Shown: piece after piece, positions 16,265 through 23,940 of the stretch
How the letters are laid out: the number at the start of each line of letters is the position of its first letter
Numbering within the stretch: position 1 is the stretch's first letter
Origin: SIG565 sp045656145
GTDB taxonomy: Bacteria; Bacillota; Clostridia; Oscillospirales; Acutalibacteraceae
Length of the DNA stretch: 34,797 nt
Assembly (NCBI GenBank): GCA_045656145.1
Contig: JAZOQP010000020.1
Span: forward strand, 1-34,797
Reading direction: 5' to 3'
Translations under genes and position numbers: made by a program
Notes under the pieces: model-generated
The model's input: the letters and a program-made list of their open reading frames with translations, nothing else
What the model was told of the DNA's origin: nothing
Database searches by the model: none

Positions 16265-17032
16265 GTGAATTATTACAACAAGGTTGAAATTTGTGGGGTT
16301 AATACGGCTTCTTTACCCGTTTTGAAAGAAAGCCATAAAGAAGAGCTTTTAAAAAGGATAAAAGCAGGGGATAATAGCGCGCGAGACGAACTTATTAATG
16401 GTAATTTAAGATTAGTTTTAAGCGTTATTCAGCGTTTTGTTAACCGCGGGGAAAACCTTGATGATTTATTCCAGGTAGGGTGCATTGGTTTAATTAAGGC
16501 CATTGATAATTTTGATATTAACCATAATGTAAGGTTTTCTACCTATGCTGTGCCAATGATTATTGGAGAAATCCGAAGATATCTAAGAGATAATACTGCG
16601 GTTAGAATAAGCCGTTCTATTAAGGATACCGCTTATCAGGCTATGAAGGTTAAGGAAGAGTTCATTAATAATGAGAAAAGGGAGCCAACAATAGATGAAA
16701 TTGCAAAAATAATGGGGGTAGAGTCTATAGAGGTTGTTACTGCCCTTGAAAGCATTGTAGACCCTGTATCACTTTATGAGCCGGTTTATTCGGATGGTGG
16801 AGATACTATATATGTTTTAGACCAAATAGGAGATAATAATGATGATAACAATTGGCTTCAGGAAATTTCAATTAAAGAAGCCATTAAAAATTTAAGCGAA
16901 CGTGAAAAGAAAATTTTAACACTTAGATTTTTAAAAGGTAAAACTCAAATGGAGGTTTCCGAAGAAATAGGAATTTCGCAGGCTCAGGTGTCTCGTCTTG
17001 AAAAATTCGCCCTAAATAAAATAAAGGAATAA
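16265..17032 (+). CDS. sigG: sporulation sigma factor G
   Basis: A 255-residue sigma-70-family protein. The N-terminal NKVEICGVNTASLPVLK is diagnostic of sigma-G, the late forespore factor. Region 2 (LDDLFQVGCIGLIKAIDNFD, then RFSTYAVPMIIGEIRRYLRD), region 3 and region 4 (SEREKKILTLRFLKGKTQMEVSEEIGISQAQVSRLE) are complete. It starts with GTG, 9 bp after AAGGA. A strong terminator upstream means transcription begins in the short gap before it; I could not identify a forespore-type promoter by eye. The ylmC/ymxH-like gene follows, a common clostridial arrangement. Confidence 0.97.
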   Translation: MNYYNKVEICGVNTASLPVLKESHKEELLKRIKAGDNSARDELINGNLRLVLSVIQRFVNRGENLDDLFQVGCIGLIKAIDNFDINHNVRFSTYAVPMIIGEIRRYLRDNTAVRISRSIKDTAYQAMKVKEEFINNEKREPTIDEIAKIMGVESIEVVTALESIVDPVSLYEPVYSDGGDTIYVLDQIGDNNDDNNWLQEISIKEAIKNLSEREKKILTLRFLKGKTQMEVSEEIGISQAQVSRLEKFALNKIKE

Positions 17033-17067
17033 AGTTTTGCATAGTAATAATTTAAGGGGGCAAAATT

Positions 17068-17319
17068 ATGAACTGCAGAATTGATGAACTCAGAAATAAA
17101 CAGGTAGTTAGCGTTAAAAACGGTTCGGTTTTAGGGCGAATAGATGATGTTGAAATCAATACCGAATCGGGAAATATTAATTCGGTTATTATTTTTGGAA
17201 AAAATCACATTTTAGGGATATTCGGCAAGGATAATGATATAATTATTCCATGGTCGGATATTGAGGTTATAGGCAGCGAGACTGTTTTAGTTAAAACCGA
17301 TTCATTTTTAAAATTTTAA
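17068..17319 (+). CDS. YlmC/YmxH family PRC-barrel sporulation protein
   Basis: An 83-residue single PRC-barrel protein: an N-terminal RIDELRNKQVVSVKNGSVLGRIDDVE segment, a central glycine-rich turn (FGKNHILGIFGK), then IIPWSDIEVIGSETVLV. This matches the YlmC/YmxH family, conserved in spore formers and often found next to sigG. Biochemical function is unknown. An AAGGGGG site precedes the ATG. Confidence 0.92.
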   Translation: MNCRIDELRNKQVVSVKNGSVLGRIDDVEINTESGNINSVIIFGKNHILGIFGKDNDIIIPWSDIEVIGSETVLVKTDSFLKF

Positions 17320-17325
17320 ATTACT

Positions 17326-17409
17326 AAACACTTCCTTTATTACAATAATTTTTCTCAAATAATAATTTTTTTACTGAGAAAATTAAAGATATAAAGGAAG
17401 TGTTTTTTT
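17326..17409 (+). promoter_or_regulatory. long hairpin covering the spoIVB ribosome binding site
   Basis: A perfect 15-bp outer stem (17326-17340 with 17391-17405) encloses an inner stem (17350-17357 with 17375-17382). The 3' arm contains AAGGAAG (17394-17400), the spoIVB ribosome binding site, and the T run at 17403-17409 overlaps the TTG start at 17408. It could act as a terminator, or hide the ribosome binding site in read-through RNA. Confidence 0.7.
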
Positions 17410-18643
17410 GAAAAAGGTCAGAATTTTAATTAAATCATTAACGCTTGTTTTACTAGTGTTTTCAATATTTGTTTTTTCGGCAATTTTTTATTTTTCCGAT
17501 AGTTTATCCGAAAACTATAAGGTTCAAAGCGGACAAACTCTTAAAATAAATTCATATCTGCCAATTAAGGCTAATTATTCTGATAAAAGCACCGTTCAAG
17601 GAAAGGTTTATAATTCGGTTGGCAAAACCTATAGTGTTGATTTAAAACTTTTTGGTTTAATTCCAATAAGAAAAACAAATGTTGAAGTTATAAACGATAT
17701 GTATGTTTCAGTTCTTGGAGTTCCGTTTGGTATGAAAATATATACCGATGGCGTGCTTGTAATAGCGCTCTCCGAAGTTGATTCAGATTTTGGGAATATC
17801 AGTCCCGGTAGAGCCGCAGGCCTTAAGGAAGGCGATTATATCGTAACTTTAGATGGTAAAAAGGTTTACTCTAATGAGGATGTTGGAGAAATTATTGAGC
17901 AAAGTGAAGGAAGAGCATTAAACTTAGTAATTAATAGAGATAGTAAAATTATGAATTTAACATTAACTCCAAAACTATCTTTAAGCACAAAAACCTATAA
18001 AGCGGGTATTTGGGTTAGAGATAGTTCGGCAGGTATTGGTACTCTAACATTTTATTATCCTAAAAACAATATCGTTTGCGGGCTAGGGCACGGAATATGT
18101 GATAAAGATACAGGAAAACTCTTAACCGTTAATTCGGGTCAGTTGGTCGGCGCGGAGATTATCTCACTTAAAAAAGGTGTTTCGGGCGAGCCGGGGGAAC
18201 TTACAGGCAGAATAACCCTCTCGCAATATGGAGATATTTCTCTTAATAGTAATTGTGGGGTTTATGCAGTTTCTAAAAAGAATTTTGGAGACTCATTATT
18301 ATTGCCCGTTGCCTTAAAGCAGGAGATTAAAAATGGCGATGCTACTATACTAACAACAATTTCGGGTAATTCCCCAAAGGAATACTCCTGTAGCGTTAAA
18401 ATTTGCGATGAGAGCGGCGTTCAGAATCTTATAGTGAAAATTACTGATGAAGAATTGATAGCCTCCACAGGCGGAATTTTGCAGGGTATGAGCGGTAGTC
18501 CCATTATCCAAAATGGAAAGCTAATAGGCGCAGTAACACATGTTCTTATTGATGATGCCACCAAAGGCTATGGAATTTTCGCCGAAACAATGCTTCAAAC
18601 CGCGCAAAGCGTTTCCGAACAAAAATTAAAAGAAGCATCATAA
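17408..18643 (+). CDS. spoIVB: SpoIVB peptidase
   Basis: A 411-residue protein with an N-terminal signal-anchor (about 8-30), a PDZ domain (about 120-185) and a C-terminal S55 serine-peptidase domain. H228 lies in GLGHGICD and the serine motif is GMSGSP with S362. SpoIVB is secreted from the forespore and triggers pro-sigma-K processing in the mother cell by acting on the SpoIVF complex. In B. subtilis it is under sigma-F and sigma-G, consistent with its place downstream of sigG here. It starts with TTG. The last 155 bp recur in diverged form at 23754-23908, after the collagen-like gene. Confidence 0.96.
   Translation: MKKVRILIKSLTLVLLVFSIFVFSAIFYFSDSLSENYKVQSGQTLKINSYLPIKANYSDKSTVQGKVYNSVGKTYSVDLKLFGLIPIRKTNVEVINDMYVSVLGVPFGMKIYTDGVLVIALSEVDSDFGNISPGRAAGLKEGDYIVTLDGKKVYSNEDVGEIIEQSEGRALNLVINRDSKIMNLTLTPKLSLSTKTYKAGIWVRDSSAGIGTLTFYYPKNNIVCGLGHGICDKDTGKLLTVNSGQLVGAEIISLKKGVSGEPGELTGRITLSQYGDISLNSNCGVYAVSKKNFGDSLLLPVALKQEIKNGDATILTTISGNSPKEYSCSVKICDESGVQNLIVKITDEELIASTGGILQGMSGSPIIQNGKLIGAVTHVLIDDATKGYGIFAETMLQTAQSVSEQKLKEAS
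18489..18643 (+). repeat. upstream copy of the 155-bp spoIVB 3'-end direct repeat
   Basis: The last 155 bp of spoIVB, starting at TGAGCGGTAGTCC inside the active-site codons. It matches 23754-23908 with no length difference; 39 of the final 50 residues are identical. Confidence 0.9.
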
Positions 18644-18646
18644 CCG

Positions 18647-18673
18647 AAAGGGCTCCAATTCGGAGTCCTTTTC
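18647..18673 (+). terminator. terminator after spoIVB
   Basis: A 10-bp stem with one G-U pair (18647-18656 with 18662-18671), 5-nt loop, followed by T-rich sequence. Confidence 0.7.
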
Positions 18674-18675
18674 TA

Positions 18676-18704
18676 TTGCAATTCTAAAAATATTATGTTA
18701 TAAT
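18676..18704 (+). promoter_or_regulatory. extended -10 promoter of the collagen-like gene
   Basis: TTGCAA at 18676-18681 and a consensus TATAAT at 18699-18704 with a 17-bp spacer, preceded by TGT (18696-18698) as an extended -10 element. The start codon is 241 bp downstream, leaving a long 5' leader. Confidence 0.75.
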
Positions 18705-18945
18705 GATAGTGCCAAACTAACTGAATACTGTGTGAAATAGGGTGTATTTTCTTTTTATGGGATAATTACGCTTAATTTATGCAACATATAATTGTTATGA
18801 ATTTCATAAAAATGCAAATTCCGGCAATTGTATGTTGTGCGTTTGCACCCATTTCACATTTGTTAGTTTGGCGACTATCGGAGTTTGCGTTTTTTGTGCG
18901 GTTACTTCGGTGGCCGCACTTTTTTATTTTCAGGAGGAAAGAGAA
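18705..18945 (+). promoter_or_regulatory. structured 5' leader of the collagen-like gene
   Basis: A non-coding stretch of about 240 nt. It has a 13-bp stem with one G-U pair (18782-18794 with 18825-18837), a 6-bp hairpin inside it (18795-18800 with 18804-18809), a small GTGC/GCAC hairpin (18837-18848) and then the terminator at 18896-18925, all before the AGGAGG site. The 13-bp stem and the small hairpin share one base, so they may compete. No known riboswitch class was recognised. An in-frame ATG at 18832 would read through the terminator into the gene. Confidence 0.6.
18896..18930 (+). terminator. UUCG-loop intrinsic terminator ahead of the collagen-like gene
   Basis: A 10-bp stem with two G-U pairs (18896-18905 with 18910-18919) closed by a TTCG tetraloop and followed by six T residues, A, four T. 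It lies between promoter and ribosome binding site (about 18932-18937), the layout of a transcription attenuator. Confidence 0.85.
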
Positions 18946-21900
18946 ATGAGTATGGGTCTGAAAAAAACACTCGCTATAATCTTATCGGTGATAATGGTTA
19001 TTGGCATCTCGGTAGGAACTGTTGTTATTACTAACAAACAAGCAGTACCTGCTTCCACAACGGTTGAGAATGGATTGTCTGCTTATGAACTGGCAGTACA
19101 GTATGGTTATGAAGGTACTGTGCATGAGTGGTTAGACAGTCTGAACGGCAAATCTGCTTACGAAATTGCCAAGGAGAATGGTTACACTGGTACTGAAACC
19201 GAGTGGACTGCTTCTCTCAAAGCCACCGCAGGTAAAGACGGTGTTGGCATTAAGACTGCTGCCTTCTCAAAAGACAATGAACTTCTTATCACTTTGACCG
19301 ATAACACTGTATTGAACCTTGGTGTTGTAGGTGGTCTCAATGGTGAGGACGGCAAGGATGGAGCAAATGGCAAAGATGGTGCCGATGGCAAGGACGGTGC
19401 TAATGGTAAAGATGGTGTAGGTATTACTTCGGCAAACATCAATGCCGAGGGTCAACTCGTGCTGTCTTTCTCTGATGGCAAGACTGTCAACCTTGATAAG
19501 GTTGTTGGTATGAATGGTACAGACGGCATCGGTATCTCTTCTACCACTATCAATACTGATGGCGAACTTGTAATTACATATACAAACGGCCAGACTGCTA
19601 ACCTTGGTGTTGTTATCGGTGCCAAGGGCGACAAGGGCGATAAAGGTGCCCAAGGTGAGCAGGGTCTCCAAGGTGAAAAAGGCGACAAAGGTGATAAGGG
19701 TGCCCAAGGTGAGCAGGGTCTCCAAGGTGAAAAAGGCGACAAAGGTGATAAGGGTGCCCAAGGTGAGCAGGGTCTCCAAGGTGAAAAAGGCGACAAAGGT
19801 GATAAGGGTGAGCAAGGCGAACAGGGCATCCAAGGTGAAAAGGGCGAAACTGGTGCTACTGGTGCAACTGGTAACGACGGTGTAAGCATCGTGGGGACTG
19901 AAATCAACAACAAGGGCGAACTTATCATTACCCTTTCTGATAATACCGTATCTAACCTCGGTGTCGTTGTAGGTACCAAGGGCGATAAGGGTGACACTGG
20001 TGCGGCAGGTGCTACCGGCGATAAAGGTGACAAAGGTGATAAGGGTGACCAAGGTGAGCAAGGCATTAGTGTAACTGGTGCTGAAATCAACTCTAACGGC
20101 GAACTCGTTCTCATTTTCTCTAACAACCAAAGAACCAATGTCGGTAATGTAATTGGAGCCAAGGGCGATAAAGGCGACCAAGGTGAAAAGGGCGAAACTG
20201 GTGCAACAGGTGCTACTGGTGCACAAGGTGAGCAAGGCATCCAAGGTGATAAAGGCGACAAGGGTGATAAAGGTGACAAAGGCGATAAAGGTGAAACTGG
20301 TGCCGCAGGTAATGACGGTGTAAGTGTAACCAAAACCGAAATCAACCAGAGAGGCGAACTCGTTATTACCCTTTCTGATAATACCGTATCTAACCTCGGT
20401 GTCGTAGTTGGTGCCAAGGGCGATAAGGGCGACAAGGGTGATAAAGGCGACCAAGGTGAGCAAGGCATTCAGGGTATCCAAGGTATTCAGGGTGTTCAGG
20501 GCGAAACTGGTGCCAAAGGTGACAAAGGTGACGATGGTGTTGGCATCGAGACTATTGTTATTGAAAACGGCAATTTGAAGATTACCCTTACAAACGAAAC
20601 CACACTTGACCTTGGTAACATCAAGGGCGACAAGGGTGATAAAGGCGAAACTGGTGCAACAGGTGCCACTGGCGATAAAGGCGACAAGGGTGACAAAGGC
20701 GATAAAGGTGACCAAGGCGAACAGGGCATTCAGGGTATTCAAGGTATTCAGGGTGTTCAAGGCGAAACTGGTAACGGTATTGCTTCTGCCACAATCAATG
20801 AATATGGTGAACTTGTAATCGTATATACAAACGGTGACGATATTAACCTCGGTAATGTAATTGGTGCCAAGGGCGATAAGGGCGACCAAGGTATCCAAGG
20901 TGTACAGGGCGAAACTGGTGCAACAGGTGCTACTGGCGATAAAGGTGACAAAGGCGATAAAGGTGACAAGGGTGATAAAGGTGACAAGGGTGACAAGGGT
21001 GACACTGGTGCTGATGGTGTAGGTGTTGCTTCTATTGCTATTAACGAAGATGGCGAACTTGTTATTACATATACCGAAGGTGAACCAAAAAACCTCGGCA
21101 AAATCATCGGACCCCAAGGTGTACAGGGCCTCCAAGGTGAAAAGGGAGACAAAGGCGACAAGGGTGAAAATGGTTTGACCCCGTTCATCAATGCCGAGGG
21201 CAATTGGCAAATCGGTGAAGAAGATACTGGCATCAAGGCTGCTGGTACCAACGGAACAAATGGTACTAATGGTACTAACGGCACGAATGGTGAGAACGGT
21301 CTTACCCCTTATATCAATGACAATGGTAACTGGCAAATCGGCAATGAAGACACAGGCATTAAAGCTGCAGGTGTCAATGGAACAAATGGTGATTCTGCTT
21401 ACGATATCGCCAAGAAAAACGGTTTTGTAGGCACCGAAGAGGAATGGTTGGCTTCTCTCAAAGGCGAACAAGGCCAGCAAGGTGTTCAGGGCATCCAAGG
21501 CGAAAAGGGCGACGATGGTCTAACTCCGATTATCAATACTGCTGGAAACTGGCAGATTGGAGATAAGGATACGGGTATCAAGGCTGCTGGTGCTAACGGA
21601 ACCAACGGTCTTACCCCTTATATCAATAATAATGGCAACTGGCAAATCGGTGACGAAGACACAGGCATTAAAGCAGCAGGTGTCAACGGAACAAATGGCG
21701 ATTCTGCTTACGACATCGCCAAGAAGAATGGCTTTGACGGCACCGAAGAAGAATGGCTGGCATCGCTCAAAGGTGAGCAAGGTGTTGGTGTATCCTCTGT
21801 TGCTCTTGTAAACGACGAACTCGTTATTACTCTTTCTAATGGTGAAGAGTTCAACCTTGGTGATATCAAGGGTGAAAAGGGTGACCAAGGTGAAAAAGGC

Positions 21901-23565
21901 GACAAGGGCGACCCAGGTGTAAGTATCACCGAAGTTATACTTACTGCCGAAGGCGAACTCTCTATGAAGTTCTCTAATGGTCAGGTTGTTCCTCTTGGAA
22001 ATATCAAGGGTAAAGACGGTGCCGACGGTGTTGGTATCGCAAATACAGAGATAACTGCCGAAGGCAACCTCGTTATCACCTATACTAACGGCCAGAGCAA
22101 GGACCTCGGTCCTGTTAAGGGTCCGAAGGGTGATAAGGGTGACCAAGGTCCGCAGGGTCCTGCTGGTGAAAACGGTGTAGATGGTAAATCTGCTTATGAA
22201 CTTTATAAACAGGCACATCCCGAATATACTGGTACACTTGAAGATTGGTTGAATAGCCTTAAAGGTGAAACTGGTCGTGGCATTTTAAGAACAGAGTTCT
22301 CTGGCACCGACCTCGTTATTTACTATACTGATGGCACATCCGAAACTCACGATTTGAGTGATATGTTTGGTGACCCGAACGATAGAGAAATTTTGGTGTT
22401 TAGTATGCTTTCTGATGGTACTTATGGCGTTATGGCAGGTGGTATGGCAAAATATGAAGCAGTTATTACAATTCCTGCCTCATATAACGATATTCCCGTC
22501 ACTCAAATCCTTTCAAATGGTTTTAAGGATTTGACAGCACTACAAGAGATTAAAATGCCCAATAGCATAAAAGTCATTGGTTATAGCGCATTCCAAGGTT
22601 GTACAGGATTAAATAATGTTGTCTTACCTTCTTTGCTTGAAGAAATTAATCAATATGCATTTTATGATTGTGTGTTATTAAGTGGTGATATTGTAATACC
22701 TGAAACCACAAAACTTATAGGAAAATATGCATTTTTTGACACGTCAATTACTTCTGTGACTTTAGGGGATGATTTCGGATGGAAAACAGAACCCATACCA
22801 TATGTTACGTCTAATTCAGAAACTTCAACTATACCTGCTACTGCCAAAACAATGACTTATTTTTCTATAAAAGATGCATATATAGGTTCTAGTAACGGAA
22901 CAACACGTTCGTTGTCATATGAACTTACACCATCTAATGTAGCAGAAGCTTTTAAAGGAAGAATTATTTACGAGTATTATAGTAATTCTTCTACTTATTA
23001 TTGGCATTTCGATGCATATAATGTGGATTGGGAAAATCCAACTGTTATTGATAATACCGTTACATATACCGAAGGCTTAGAGTATAGTTTGCTTTCTAAT
23101 GGTACCTATGCTGTATCATTAGGAACTGCAACCGACAAAAACATAATTATTCCTCCTTCTTACAATGGCATTTCCGTTACACAGATAAAAGAGAATGGAT
23201 TTAAAGGTATAACGGATTTGGAAAGTGTTGTTATTCCAGAAGGTATAACAGTAATTGGTGCAAGTGCTTTTTCTGGTTGTACTATGCTTGAAATAAGCAT
23301 ACCAGAATCCGTAAAAACGATTAACTCTTATGGTATTTATAATATTAAATCCTTTACTGTTTTAGGAAAGAACAGTTGGAGCTCAAGTAATATTGCTGCA
23401 AATCGTTATAACACGAGTGGCTCTTATGTAACTTCATCATTTACCACAAGTGCAACAATTAGTTTAAGTAAAACAACTTATCTTTCATATTATGTTACAA
23501 GCAGATGGAATGATGGTAGTGTTTATGAAAGTTGTAACTATGCTGCAGCAACTTGGAGCAGATAG
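18946..23565 (+). CDS. secreted collagen-like protein with beta-hairpin modules and BspA-type LRR tail
   Basis: A 1539-residue protein from the ATG at 18946, 8 bp after AGGAGG. A signal peptide (about 5-32) is followed by two SAYE...EWL units, then a long region (about 85-1145) in which Gly-X-Y segments rich in GDKGDKG and GxQGxQG alternate with 13 copies of a 25-30 residue unit of the type INxxGELVITYTNGQ-NLGxVIG. Four GLTPxINxxGNWQIG units and three more SAY..EWL units lie towards its end. Residues 1146-1539 contain BspA-type LRR_5 repeats (SIKVIGYSAFQGC, GITVIGASAFSGC) and two SLLSNGTY blocks. No LPXTG or other anchor is seen. The collagen part is visibly richer in GGT/GGC and GC-ending codons than neighbouring genes; the LRR tail is AT-rich like the host. 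Its position by sigG and spoIVB allows a spore-surface role as for BclA, but the signal peptide suits an exported adhesin equally well. Confidence 0.9.
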   Translation: MSMGLKKTLAIILSVIMVIGISVGTVVITNKQAVPASTTVENGLSAYELAVQYGYEGTVHEWLDSLNGKSAYEIAKENGYTGTETEWTASLKATAGKDGVGIKTAAFSKDNELLITLTDNTVLNLGVVGGLNGEDGKDGANGKDGADGKDGANGKDGVGITSANINAEGQLVLSFSDGKTVNLDKVVGMNGTDGIGISSTTINTDGELVITYTNGQTANLGVVIGAKGDKGDKGAQGEQGLQGEKGDKGDKGAQGEQGLQGEKGDKGDKGAQGEQGLQGEKGDKGDKGEQGEQGIQGEKGETGATGATGNDGVSIVGTEINNKGELIITLSDNTVSNLGVVVGTKGDKGDTGAAGATGDKGDKGDKGDQGEQGISVTGAEINSNGELVLIFSNNQRTNVGNVIGAKGDKGDQGEKGETGATGATGAQGEQGIQGDKGDKGDKGDKGDKGETGAAGNDGVSVTKTEINQRGELVITLSDNTVSNLGVVVGAKGDKGDKGDKGDQGEQGIQGIQGIQGVQGETGAKGDKGDDGVGIETIVIENGNLKITLTNETTLDLGNIKGDKGDKGETGATGATGDKGDKGDKGDKGDQGEQGIQGIQGIQGVQGETGNGIASATINEYGELVIVYTNGDDINLGNVIGAKGDKGDQGIQGVQGETGATGATGDKGDKGDKGDKGDKGDKGDKGDTGADGVGVASIAINEDGELVITYTEGEPKNLGKIIGPQGVQGLQGEKGDKGDKGENGLTPFINAEGNWQIGEEDTGIKAAGTNGTNGTNGTNGTNGENGLTPYINDNGNWQIGNEDTGIKAAGVNGTNGDSAYDIAKKNGFVGTEEEWLASLKGEQGQQGVQGIQGEKGDDGLTPIINTAGNWQIGDKDTGIKAAGANGTNGLTPYINNNGNWQIGDEDTGIKAAGVNGTNGDSAYDIAKKNGFDGTEEEWLASLKGEQGVGVSSVALVNDELVITLSNGEEFNLGDIKGEKGDQGEKGDKGDPGVSITEVILTAEGELSMKFSNGQVVPLGNIKGKDGADGVGIANTEITAEGNLVITYTNGQSKDLGPVKGPKGDKGDQGPQGPAGENGVDGKSAYELYKQAHPEYTGTLEDWLNSLKGETGRGILRTEFSGTDLVIYYTDGTSETHDLSDMFGDPNDREILVFSMLSDGTYGVMAGGMAKYEAVITIPASYNDIPVTQILSNGFKDLTALQEIKMPNSIKVIGYSAFQGCTGLNNVVLPSLLEEINQYAFYDCVLLSGDIVIPETTKLIGKYAFFDTSITSVTLGDDFGWKTEPIPYVTSNSETSTIPATAKTMTYFSIKDAYIGSSNGTTRSLSYELTPSNVAEAFKGRIIYEYYSNSSTYYWHFDAYNVDWENPTVIDNTVTYTEGLEYSLLSNGTYAVSLGTATDKNIIIPPSYNGISVTQIKENGFKGITDLESVVIPEGITVIGASAFSGCTMLEISIPESVKTINSYGIYNIKSFTVLGKNSWSSSNIAANRYNTSGSYVTSSFTTSATISLSKTTYLSYYVTSRWNDGSVYESCNYAAATWSR
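19639..19800 (+). repeat. three tandem 54-bp repeats inside the collagen-like gene
   Basis: Units at 19639-19692, 19693-19746 and 19747-19800 are nearly identical, each coding six Gly-X-Y triplets. A diverged fourth unit begins at 19801. Near-identity suggests recent expansion. Confidence 0.92.
21295..21782 (+). repeat. duplicated 179-bp GLTP-SAYD module inside the collagen-like gene
   Basis: Two 179-bp copies (21295-21473 and 21604-21782), 309 bp apart, each coding a GNWQIG unit plus a SAYDIAKKNGF...EWLASLKG unit. They differ mainly at silent positions, so the module was duplicated as a block. Confidence 0.85.
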
Positions 23566-23753
23566 GGAGAATGACGAGACATCGGAAATTTCTTTTCTTT
23601 AAATGTTGGTCCTAATATAACACATACCGTAAAAATTCAATTTCTCATTATACAAAGAAATCGTGCCGATTCGGTGCGGTTTCTTTGCGTTTATAGGAGA
23701 TTTCGAGAATATATTTGATATAAAAAGTTGTTGTATCCTACTTGACACACTCG
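23566..23753 (+). other. non-coding stretch between the collagen-like gene and the spoIVB remnant
   Basis: No convincing gene. It contains the hairpin described separately, then AT-rich sequence up to the abrupt start of spoIVB similarity at 23754. A TTGACA at 23742-23747 and TATAAT at 23767-23772 sit 19 bp apart, a poor spacing. Confidence 0.5.
23653..23687 (+). terminator. hairpin after the collagen-like gene
   Basis: A 16-bp stem with three G-U pairs (23653-23668 with 23672-23687) and a 3-nt loop. The outer part is AAAGAAA/TTTCTTT, so A and T tracts are inside the stem. It is probably the collagen transcript's terminator, 88 bp after the stop codon. Confidence 0.6.
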
Positions 23754-23908
23754 TGAGCGGTAGTCCTATAATTCAAAACGGAAAATTAATTGGCGCAGTT
23801 ACCCATGTTTTAATAGATGATTCAACAAAAGGCTACGGCATTTTTGCAGAAAATATGCTCGATACTGCGCAGAGTATAGAATTAAACGAATTTGAAAAAG
23901 CATCATAA
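23754..23908 (+). pseudogene. spoIVB: spoIVB 3'-end remnant
   Basis: A 155-bp diverged copy of the spoIVB 3' end, coding SGSPIIQNGKLIGAVTHVLI through to the terminal KAS and stop. It lacks the signal-anchor, PDZ domain and catalytic histidine, so it cannot make an active peptidase. 39 of 50 residues match the intact gene's end, but many synonymous positions differ, so it is not a recent copy of the same allele. An upstream in-frame GTG (23663) exists without a ribosome binding site and inside a hairpin, so translation is doubtful. It and the intact end flank a 5265-bp offset carrying the collagen-like gene. Confidence 0.9.
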
Positions 23909-23940
23909 AAATAAGCTCCTTAATAAAGGAGCTTATTTTT
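23907..23940. terminator. bidirectional terminator between spoIVB remnant and araC-type gene
   Basis: A perfect 15-bp stem (23907-23921 with 23926-23940) and 4-nt loop, with A and T tracts on both sides. It overlaps the stop codons of both converging frames. Confidence 0.85.

Noticed and set aside
18832..18945. An upstream in-frame ATG that would extend the collagen-like protein by 38 residues.
   Set aside because: It lacks a ribosome binding site and runs through the terminator hairpin, and the ATG at 18946 has AGGAGG and a standard signal peptide.
18705..18945. Possible cyclic-di-GMP riboswitch, as found before some clostridial surface-protein genes.
   Set aside because: I could not find the conserved core sequences of either c-di-GMP class in this leader; only generic stems are visible.
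19639..21100. Tandem repeats that could resemble a CRISPR array.
   Set aside because: Repeats are contiguous, in frame and code Gly-X-Y triplets; there are no unique spacers and no cas genes.
19267..21498. Very long antisense open frames (743, 338, 232 and 175 codons) over the collagen-like gene.
   Set aside because: They are mirror images of Gly-X-Y coding: the repeated GGT/GGC-GAT/AAA pattern has no antisense stops. They show no ribosome binding sites and low-complexity Ser/Pro/Leu or Thr/Phe/Ala products.
18644..23753. A transposon, prophage or integrative element around the collagen-like gene.
   Set aside because: No transposase, integrase, phage gene or terminal inverted repeat was seen; only the imperfect direct repeat of the spoIVB end supports insertion.
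23742..23772. TTGACA and TATAAT as a promoter into the spoIVB remnant.
   Set aside because: The 19-bp spacing is poor, the -10 lies inside spoIVB-derived coding sequence and no intact gene follows on that strand.
23663..23908. An 81-codon open frame as a real small gene.
   Set aside because: Its start lies inside a hairpin with no ribosome binding site, and only the part from 23754 is recognisable, as the spoIVB C-terminus.
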